Positions 1 to 15,969 of a stretch of 17,825 nucleotides of DNA are shown here, piece after piece (position 1 is the first letter of the stretch; each line of letters opens with the position of its first letter). A program made the position numbers and the translations under genes. This DNA comes from Phoronis ovalis (lineage: Eukaryota > Phoronida > Phoronidae). The stretch spans positions 1 to 17,825 of the forward strand of contig JAOXYB010019571.1 in NCBI GenBank assembly GCA_028565635.1, written 5' to 3'. The notes below the pieces were generated by a model that worked only from the letters and a program-made list of their open reading frames with translations, did not search any database and had not been told where the DNA came from.

Positions 1-2
1 CC

Positions 3-57
3 ATGTCAACAATTGTCAAACTTCTTCAAACCCCCTCCCCCCCTATTTTGTTGACAT
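3..57. repeat. Hairpin-like repeat with C-rich loop
   Basis: A perfect 10-bp inverted repeat, ATGTCAACAA at 3-12 and TTGTTGACAT at 48-57, brackets a C-rich stretch (31-43, almost all C). The sequence after it (ATTAATGGACGGCCCC, 59-74) has the look of a dispersed-repeat fragment. This is resemblance only; no family is assigned, and the left edge may be cut by the window. Confidence 0.4.
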
Positions 58-91
58 AATTAATGGACGGCCCCTAAATGAAAACATGAAA

Positions 92-297
92 AATATACCG
101 TTGTAAATAAATTCTCGTGAAATAGACACACTGCGTAGAATTCACTTGTAAATTATATACACTGTGGTAAATAAATATGGAAAACTTTACGAACCTTAAT
201 TTTTCATACCCTGTGGTAAATATCCAACAAGAAAAGTATACCCTGTGGTAATTAAATAAGGCTTTGAGAAGCGCAAGAAACATACCCTGTGGTAAAT
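92..297. repeat. Cluster of five degenerate short repeats (consensus ATACCCTGTGGTAAAT)
   Basis: Copies lie at about 94-110 (TATACCGTTGTAAATAA, most diverged), 156-175, 205-221, 237-254 and 281-297. The core CCCTGTGGTAA is exact in the last three; the second has CACTGTGGTAA. Core-to-core distances are about 62, 49, 32 and 43 bp, so this is not a regular tandem array. Spacers are unrelated AT-rich sequence. The minus strand stays open through the cluster for 89 codons, but nothing recognisable is encoded. Function unknown. Confidence 0.6.
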
Positions 298-985
298 GTA
301 GGTTGAAAAAAATGCGGCCTATTAGCCCTATTGGATGGCACACACAGATAGTAACTTTGAATGACAGTACCCCCCTGGATTTGAGTTTATTTTATACTAG
401 TGCATCACAAGTCACAGAAAATAAACATTGTGCTCTTCGGTGCGAAGTCATGGTCATAATTGGATATAACTGCAATATTTAGAACAGTGATTGTATCTTT
501 GAATGGTTATGATGTTGCAGCCTAAAATTCTGGATTATTCATCCTCTAGTTATATGCTAATAATGTATCAACTTTCATGAAGTTCCTGTAAGTTATGTAC
601 GAAGAGAAGAGGCTTATGACGAAATAAACAGCTTATCATAGAACAAACATGTTCACCAGGCAGCCTTATTGGAAACATCAAAAACCAATTCCAGATTATT
701 CATTCTCTAATTATATCTCAATAGCACGCCAGGTTTCATGTCTTTCAAGTGGTGTAGGTGGAGAAGAGGCTAATATGACAAAATGTTAAAGACGATGCCG
801 GAAAAGTGATAGCAATGTTTCGCCTCCCGATTTGCAGGTGAGACAGAGATACTAACTGACATTCATCCGCATATATTAAGTACATACATATCATAAGTAT
901 TTTTCAATGAAGTGTCCATTTTTTTCTACTTTAAATTCAAAGTAAATTAAACATTTTTAAGCCAATATTATTGAGTTATTTGATA
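298..985. other. Intergenic DNA downstream of LACTB2
   Basis: Apart from the direct-repeat pair at 527-784, I see no exon, RNA gene or other recognisable element here. Open frames are short and show no family signature. Confidence 0.5.
527..784. repeat. Two diverged direct copies of a ~98-bp unit
   Basis: Copy A (527-625) and copy B (688-784) share the same ordered blocks: ATTC(T/C)(G/A)GATTATTCAT, then CTCTA(G/A)TTATAT, TTTCATG, a TAAGT/CAAGT block, and GAGAAGAGGCT followed by a TATGAC segment. Copy spacing is about 161 bp. This is probably part of an old dispersed repeat. No coding potential was recognised in either copy. Confidence 0.5.
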
Positions 986-1054
986 TTTAATTTAATCATC
1001 AATAATTACAGAAGCTGACTAGTATTACCCTATTCTACACTGGTTATAGACAGG
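986..1054 (-). terminator. LACTB2: LACTB2 3' UTR and candidate poly(A) signal
   Basis: Reading the minus strand past the LACTB2 stop at 1055, there is no nearby AATAAA. Two overlapping copies of the variant signal ATTAAA occur (plus-strand TTTAAT at 986-991 and 991-996), about 60 nt after the stop. This would give a short 3' UTR ending near 960-980. The assignment is positional inference. Confidence 0.35.
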
Positions 1055-1113
1055 TTACAGAGAAGCAGCAGTCTTTAATTTCCACTTTTTTGTTTCCTCA
1101 TCTTCTTTCAACT
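1055..1113 (-). CDS. LACTB2: LACTB2 exon 7, C-terminus
   Basis: Acceptor ATTTCAG/AG. Encodes [19 protein letters not shown] and stop TAA (1057-1055), equivalent to the family's DPDKKWKAHL ending. Summed exon lengths (122+164+124+103+225+82+59 = 879) divide exactly by three. Confidence 0.92.
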
Positions 1114-4100
1114 CTGAAATACAAAACAAAATACAAGAAATAACACCCTGAAATTATTATACAATTTGTAAAAAAAATGCCAAACACAAATGATACTTAG
1201 GATTAATAAAAACTAGTTTCCTTTAAACAGACAGAAAGGGACAAATTACTGAAGTCCAGGGACAGATCCAGGTTTGACATCTACTGCCTTGAATGCTTAT
1301 AGCTGCAACATCAATCTTAACTGAAACACTCCATTAATATAACATACCAACTTTCTGTTCCTTGTAAAGTTTTGTCAGATGTTGTGAAACATTGTGTGCT
1401 GCAGCTTGGTGTAATCGTTCCGGAGTTTCCTACAGCACAAAATGGTGCAAATTTTTAAAATGTGCAGTCAATTAATATAATGAACAGTTTCTTATTGATT
1501 TTGATTATAAAATTCTTTAATTTTGTACATATTTTAAGGACTCAAAAATTTTGTGAAATCTGTTTTTTTTTACTTAATAATTTTCTTCAATTTTCATAAT
1601 AAAAGGAAGCGATAGACAAAAGTATACATCTTTGGAAAGGTGATATTTTAAAGTTTATAAAAATATGAAGTTTGCGAAAAATATTCTTGCGACCTGATTA
1701 CTGCAAAAAATACGTTTTTTGAAATTTAAATTTCAAAAATAATATGTCAAAAACACCTCTACTTAAAACATTTCAAATTGCAAAAATCTATCTCAGGTTT
1801 TATAAATTTCAAATTTTAATTGTGTCACTTGTGTCTAATAAATTTTCAAAAAAAATCATGAATTTTCAACAAAGTAAATAATTATTTAACATTTGGAACA
1901 CCGTTTAGTAGACATACACATGATTCTTATTTATCCAGTTTTAAATCTATAGATGGAGGAGTTTTTCATACTTATATTTTTGAAAATTTTCTGACGCCAA
2001 TGGTCTCAATTTACTTACAACATATACAATTTTCACAATCTCCATCGCTGTCATCCATTTTTCGTTATTGCATTTCAATGTTTCAAGTATTTGTTGTTCT
2101 CTCGCATTTCTATGATTTATGTAATATGTAATCCAGTCGATAGGATTTTCGATGACAGGACCATGTCCAGGATATGACTTGCTCGGTTTAAGTTGCAAAA
2201 TTTTCTCAAGTGATTTCATGTAATCGTGCAAATCTTCAAATACCTAAAATGAAAAAAGTTCAATTTACACACATCACAAACGTTTTTAAAGCTAATTGCA
2301 ACTTGAACTATGAAAAATACTTACACAAGTTCCTTCTCCTAGTACACAATCACCAGTGAAAACTGCATTTTCTTCTTCCAACACTAAAACCATGTGGTCA
2401 TCTGAATGCCCAGGAGTATATACTGCTCTGTTAAAAAAATGTTTTGATGAAAATCAATGTGTGGTTAATATATAAGACTCAATTTGTGATGGATACTTGA
2501 TTTATAAAAATTATCTAACGAGCTTTGGCGTAGTGGCAGTTTGATAGAAAATATTTTAATAGCCAGCATATCCGATGGGGAGTATTTTAATTACCAGTAT
2601 ATCTGCATCTTCTATCAGAAAACAGATTGAGTCAGATTTTTGGAGTGCTTAAAGATATTAGGAGTGATGTTCCCCCTTTCTTGCGGTTCTAGTACCCATG
2701 AGATATTCATTAGGCAAGATAATCTAGTAACAACTAAAATTTTCATAAATTATTTTAAAGTGACCTTAGAGTAGCTCCTTCTGTTTTAAAAATATGGCCA
2801 TCATTCACAAAAGTATACTTGAAGTTATTTCCAAGATCCTCATCTCTCTCCTTTACTCGCTGTATCTTGCAAATGTTCACACTGTTATCTAAATAAAAAG
2901 ATAATATAACGAAAATTCCAAAAAATACTTCTCAACAAAAGTCTATTCAGCCATGATCAGGTACTTATGCGACAAGATGAGATGGCAATCAAACAACACA
3001 TAATGTATTTTTCCGAATTTTCATGACTGGCACTGGTCATTAAAATATCTAAACATTCACAGCTTTGTTTTAAATGATCTTACTCCCAGGTTTTTAATAA
3101 TACAGACTCAAAATTAAGCAAAAAAGCAACTTGTCTAAAATATAAAGTTCTCACCTTTAATGATTTCATTGCACACATCTGGTACAGCTTCCACATGATC
3201 TCTATGCCAGTGAGTTAGAAGAATTTCCTGTATACTTGATTGGGATTCCACTAAAGTTTTTTTAAGATTCCCTATATATTCTGGAATTCCTTGATAACTG
3301 GTGTCAAGTAATATCCGTCTAAAAAATTTTTGAAATATATACAAAAAAAATGTATGTGTGTATGTAAAAAGAAGGAATGAGAGGGCATACAAAAGCTACA
3401 ACTTTCACTTGTGTAATCTACTTTTTACCAATATATTACCTTTTACCAGTACCAATGAGGTATGAATTGGTGCCTTGTAACTGAAAGACGCCAGGATTTC
3501 CACCGAGAATTCGAGTAACACGATCAGATAATTTTTCCACATCAGGAAGTGAGGTTGCCATTGAAACAAATAGAGTACTGTACTATATTGTACTAGTTGA
3601 GCTGCCATCTGGTGGCATGTTATGATATTGTTGACCCAATGATGATTGTGTCCATCTAGCGTAGCTTCGTGATTAAAACCTCATCTATATGTGTTCACTT
3701 TGTTGTTCATTTGAAGGACATAAAGAAATATTTAGGACAAAACATTTGAGGTTTTTCTAAACCTCTAACTACAAATACTCCTAAAATAGTCGACCTCTTT
3801 TTGAATGATCTTGTTATGAAGATGCATATACTTTGCTTCGGGTATATCCAGGTGACAACATATTAAATTTCTGTTCAGTTATTTTCTAAGGGTGTATAGC
3901 GGACCCACTGCAATGATAATTGCTGATTACCCAGTGCTTCATGAGAAATATGTCATCATGGCAGATATTACTAGAAGTATAATATATTCTACATATCATC
4001 TGTTGATGGGATAATACTGGTACAAGTACCTATTAATCATTCAACAAAAAATATATTCAAATGATCGCAGCACCATATTTAAAAAAAAACACAACATTAT

Positions 4101-4782
4101 AATACTTTTAAAGTATACATCTATCAATTTTTTAAAGTTTTGAGAAATATGCAGGATCATTTGTTTTATGTTGAACAACAAACAATTAGTTAGTACAGAG
4201 TACAGAGTATAAGAATTCTACTACAAATTCAGTTAAGTATTAGGTTGGGTATTCATTTATTCACGAATTCCGAAGTTTGCAAGAGTCCCAGTTTTTGTAG
4301 CAGCACAGACTGTTTATTCAAAACGTGTTTATCTTTGGAAAAATATGTGGTACTAAATGTTGTGTACGTGCAACCAGAGTTTGGTAATAAAATCACGTAG
4401 AATCCACAATAGTTAATTACAAGCACAATTAATAGTCGTTTGCTACTCGGGATTTGCAGACTGTCTTTCAAGGGACTTTGTTCCCGAGTTTGAACAAGAG
4501 GATCCTTGAAATATACCTCCTAGACTAGAGAATAAACCAGGGGGATAAACTGTGCACGGAGTGTAGAAAAAGACACATGAAACATTCAACTCGAGATCAA
4601 TATAATTCGAACCAAGACTAAGAGTAAGAGCCAAAGTCAAAGATATACCTTTTGCCGGTACCAATTAAATATGAGTTTGTTCCTTGTAGTGTCATCATGT
4701 CAGGATTGCACCCTAGTATCCTCACGACTCTTCTAGACAACTGTTCTAGTTTTGGAATAAAAGTAAGAGACATCACTGACAT
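1055..4782 (-). CDS. LACTB2: LACTB2-like endoribonuclease, seven coding exons with alternative first exons
   Basis: Metallo-beta-lactamase-fold single-strand endoribonuclease; the human protein acts in mitochondria. Exons on the minus strand: 1a 4782/4773-4649 or 1b 3561-3440, then 3318-3155, 2888-2765, 2427-2325, 2243-2019, 1429-1348 and 1113-1055. All junctions are GT/AG and phases join without a stop. The 1b form has 292 residues (human about 288). Zinc-site motifs in that numbering: THWHRDH (H77, H79, D81, H82), PGHSDDH (H144), FTGDC (D163) and PGHGPV (H198). The C-terminal helical region carries HRNAREQQI and [10 protein letters not shown], ending KTAASL. The gene runs head-to-head with the Hippo-like kinase gene. 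Odd points are the duplicated first exon, a weak exon 3 donor (GTCACT), and VEA replacing the usual SGG after the HxHxDH motif. Family assignment is secure; isoform use is inferred. Confidence 0.95.
1348..1429 (-). CDS. LACTB2: LACTB2 exon 6
   Basis: Encodes [20 protein letters not shown] and LYKEQKV, the conserved winged-helix-like C-terminal segment (human [20 protein letters not shown]). Acceptor GCTGTAG/G and donor GTTG/GTATGT, phase 1 out. Confidence 0.93.
1430..2018 (-). other. LACTB2: LACTB2 intron 5
   Basis: A 589-bp AT-rich intron. I see no coding exon or element in it apart from the read-through frame next to the exon 5 donor. Confidence 0.8.
2019..2243 (-). CDS. LACTB2: LACTB2 exon 5
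   Basis: Encodes [16 protein letters not shown], the last metal motif SYPGHGPVI (H198), and the [13 protein letters not shown] helix that begins the C-terminal domain. Acceptor ATTTTAG/G and donor GTT/GTAAGT are both at phase 0. If the donor is not used, translation runs 23 codons into the intron and stops at 1947. Confidence 0.95.
2325..2427 (-). CDS. LACTB2: LACTB2 exon 4
   Basis: Encodes [20 protein letters not shown], then [14 protein letters not shown]. It carries H144 (PGHSDDH) and D163 (FTGDC), the next two metal-ligand motifs of the metallo-beta-lactamase fold. Donor TGT/GTAAGT is at phase 0; the following intron is 81 bp. Confidence 0.95.
2428..2764 (-). other. LACTB2: LACTB2 intron 3 with a short tandem duplication
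   Basis: AT-rich intron. TATTTTAATAGCCAGCATAT (from 2552) is repeated imperfectly as TATTTTAATTACCAGTATAT (from 2583), period 31 bp. Nothing else is recognised. Confidence 0.7.
2765..2888 (-). CDS. LACTB2: LACTB2 exon 3
   Basis: Encodes the variable segment after the first metal motif ([20 protein letters not shown]), then [20 protein letters not shown], matching the family's [12 protein letters not shown] strand. Acceptor TATTTAG/A is normal. The donor AAG/GTCACT is weak: only GT matches consensus after the G. The phase to exon 4 is nevertheless exact. Confidence 0.88.
3155..3318 (-). CDS. LACTB2: LACTB2 exon 2, catalytic HxHxDH exon
   Basis: Acceptor TTTTTTAG/A and donor AAAG/GTGAGA. It encodes [17 protein letters not shown], then [18 protein letters not shown]77, H79, D81 and H82 are the metal ligands and catalytic residues of the family. 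Both first exons end in phase 2 and complete the same Arg codon here. Confidence 0.95.
3440..3561 (-). CDS. LACTB2: LACTB2 alternative first coding exon 1b
   Basis: Starts at ATG 3561 ([19 protein letters not shown]), continues through [13 protein letters not shown] and ends LIGTGKR with donor AAAAG/GTAATA, phase 2. An in-frame TAG lies a short way upstream, so this is a true first coding exon. Over the last 35 residues it matches exon 1a at about 25 positions. Of 13 full codons shared in the final identical block, 8 differ synonymously. It is separated from exon 2 by a 121-bp intron and would need its own promoter in 3562-4648, or a 5' UTR exon spliced to it. Confidence 0.8.
3562..4648 (-). 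other. LACTB2: Interval between the two LACTB2 first exons
   Basis: For transcripts starting at exon 1a this is intron; for exon 1b transcripts it must hold the promoter or a 5' UTR exon. It is AT-rich. I see no TATA box at a convincing position, no further coding exon and no repeat family. Confidence 0.6.
4649..4782 (-). CDS. LACTB2: LACTB2 alternative first coding exon 1a
   Basis: Encodes an N-terminus from ATG at 4782 (MSVMSLTF) or the in-frame ATG at 4773 ([13 protein letters not shown]), then [21 protein letters not shown] and LIGTGKR. Two in-frame TGA codons lie just upstream of 4782, so the start is bounded. The donor is AAAAG/GTATAT, phase 2, the same phase as exon 1b, so it joins exon 2 (3318) in frame and must skip 1b. 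The core [17 protein letters not shown] is closer to the vertebrate LACTB2 N-terminus than exon 1b is. It sits only about 250 bp from the likely kinase start, suggesting a shared promoter. It could also be a leftover duplicate, but its intact frame and splice site argue against that. Confidence 0.75.
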
Positions 4783-5027
4783 TCATCAAGGCTACAAATT
4801 CTACGAAAACATGTTCTTTGCTTCCAAATTGTGACCTACTTTGGAAGTCTCGCGTGAATTTTGTTTATGACTGGATGGACGAGATTTCTAAGAGCAGTGC
4901 CGTGATCCACTTCCGTAATTAAAATAATGATATTTCCAATGTTTGTAGATTGAGCATAATGCCGTTATAATGTCTATTTGAAATACTAGAACTTCAAAAT
5001 TGTGGATGAGCATTGAACAGCTGAGAT
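4783..5027. promoter_or_regulatory. Candidate divergent promoter of LACTB2 and the Hippo-like kinase
   Basis: A 245-bp gap separates the LACTB2 exon 1a ATG (4782, minus) from the best candidate kinase start (5028, plus). Near its centre is CACTTCCG (4908-4915), an ETS/GABP-type core common in bidirectional promoters. TCTCGCGTGA (4848-4857) is two bases off the TCTCGCGAGA motif also known from such promoters. CpGs are somewhat denser than in the flanking AT-rich DNA. Promoter function is inferred from layout and motifs only. Confidence 0.45.
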
Positions 5028-14003
<8,976 letters not shown>

Positions 14004-15660
14004 GCTGCCATTTTACTGTTAATATTTGCCTTACAAAGCTGACGATTTTGTAGCACTGTTTAGTACTTAGCATCTTCATTAAGAATTTTCTATTCCATAA
14101 TTAATTAACTAAAACGGCTAAGTTACCATATATGCAATGGTGTTCAATGTGAATAAACCATATAAACCAATAAACCTAGTGCACATAGTTTTCACAACAG
14201 AAATCACAATAACTGCTCTTTACTCAGATTGGTATGATAGAATGGTTGCTGATTTAGTAACTTTGATAACCACATTCATTGCACTTGTTGATTTTCACCA
14301 CCATATGTTATTATTGATCTGTTTTGAAATGTTTGTAGGCATGAATACAGTCATTTAAAATTGTAGAACGTCTGTACAAGCCAGCTTATTTTTGCTATTT
14401 CGTTGTTTTTGTCCTAACAACCAGACCAGATAATCAATCGAGCAATTTAATTGATTAGTCTGCGACCACAGTACACAAAACGAGACGCAGAACAAAATAC
14501 CAGCACCTTGTACTTGTACCAATAATATATCCTATTGTTTTTGCAACATAGTTGCAATCTGTTCACTGTAGGTTAGTTCATTATGAATATCATCTTGTAC
14601 TTTTATACATGCACAATGTTCTCGTCACTATGTTAACTTATTTAATCCAATTTTATGGTAATTTGAAATTAAAATTTAGAATCACAGAATATTCAGTTTA
14701 TGGTTTCTTTTCACAAGTCACAAATGTAATGTCACGCTCAATCTCGTATGTAAGTTTAATTATACCGCCTGTCTTTGTTTCGTTCAAGTGTGCATGGTAT
14801 CTGTAAGTGATCAAATATAGGCTGTGATCAGTTATTAGAACATATCTGACAACTAAACAGTCATGTTGGTAATCATGGTAACCACTGTTTATTTTGAAAT
14901 TATTGTACAACCTGCACTCTGGTGGTTTGTGATGAGAACACAAAAATGTTAATATTTACATGACTGTTTCAAAATAAAAACAGCATTAAAATGTTCACAG
15001 AATATTTTAAATTGATAACTAAACAAGAGTGCAAACTGTGGTTAAAATATAGTAAATAAATACCATACAATATTAGGAGTATGATATGAAATTTTGTCCA
15101 ACCACATCTGTTGCTCAATGAATAGACTTGAACGGAAACACTGCAGTACCCTCTGCATGCATGTACTTCATGAGCATGAATCTTAATGTATTGTGATTCT
15201 GATTAGACATGCAGTATGTATAGAGAAACCTGTGCTCATAGCTCATGGTCTTTTTGATGCTTAAATATGAAGCATAATTGTATATGGGGAATCTGCAAGG
15301 GAAAAGTGTGACTGGCAGCAAAATAAGCTCTGCTCACAATGTAAACCATATAGGAGAGCATCACAATCCAGAATACTGAATATATGTAAGAAGCAAGATT
15401 CGGAACAAAATATCTGCTGCTATTGCTTCCTAATGCTCCTGCAATGAAATATTGTGTAGCATTCTAACTAAATTTTGACTCCTAAATGAAACTATATATT
15501 ATCTATGCAAAACTTGATTCTGAAGAATAAATAGCTTATCTATTGATTTCCAAATTGAATTTGGTCAGTTTTGTAATGAAAGAACAGTGTTTGATTGGGA
15601 TTTTGTAGGAGGCATAATTTCTGATCATTAAAAATAAAAGATGTATCAAAAAAAAAATTC
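14004..15660 (+). other. STK3/STK4 (hpo): Kinase 3' UTR, about 1.65 kb at its longest
   Basis: Follows the TAG stop. AATAAA signals occur at 14152-14157, 14169-14174, 14973-14978, 15055-15060, 15526-15531 and 15633-15638, so short (about 170-190 nt) and long (about 1.65 kb) 3' UTR forms are both possible. Open frames inside this stretch on either strand carry no recognisable domain and are treated as chance. Confidence 0.6.
15633..15638 (+). terminator. STK3/STK4 (hpo): Distal poly(A) signal of the kinase gene
   Basis: AATAAA, followed within about 15 nt by an A-rich tract. It is the last plus-strand signal before the oppositely oriented gene's own signal at 15682-15687. Confidence 0.45.
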
Positions 15661-15681
15661 TCACCACACGTTTTAGATATA

Positions 15682-15687
15682 TTTATT
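15682..15687 (-). terminator. Poly(A) signal of the downstream minus-strand gene
   Basis: Plus-strand TTTATT, read as AATAAA on the minus strand, 283 nt after the stop at 15970. The 3' UTR between them (15688-15969) is AT-rich with nothing else recognised. Confidence 0.55.
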
Positions 15688-15969
15688 CATAAATAATAAT
15701 TCTTAAACCCTACAATTCTTTTGTGGAAGACAAAACTGGAACTAAACACAGTATTGATGACATCTAGAAAATACATTGTCAAAAACTTTTTACAAAAGCT
15801 TGAAATAACAGCTTTAATATGCAAATGTCACTTCATATGGAGAATCAAAAATGATCAAATGATATCTAAACTTGATTAGTGATCCGAAAGTTCAAATAAT
15901 GCAGTATGTCCTGCATCCTTGTTAAAAGCAAGTTCTAGCTGTCTTGAGGAATGTATAGATATCACAATA

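Noticed and set aside
74-343. 89-codon minus-strand open frame across the repeat cluster
   Set aside because: AT-rich, repetitive and with no recognisable domain; it follows from the repeated boxes rather than from a gene.
1947-2018. Read-through of LACTB2 exon 5 ending [14 protein letters not shown], slightly like human [15 protein letters not shown]
   Set aside because: A strong GTAAGT donor ends the exon at 2019, and a much better match to that segment ([18 protein letters not shown]) lies in exon 6. The likeness is probably chance.
3959-3980. ATGGCAGATATTACTAGAA/GTATAA as a kinase first exon
   Set aside because: Ends in phase 1, which does not fit exons 2a and 2b, and it lies inside the LACTB2 gene.
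14137-14943. Several 70-85-codon open frames on both strands after the kinase stop
   Set aside because: They lie in the kinase 3' UTR, overlap each other on opposite strands and have no family signature.
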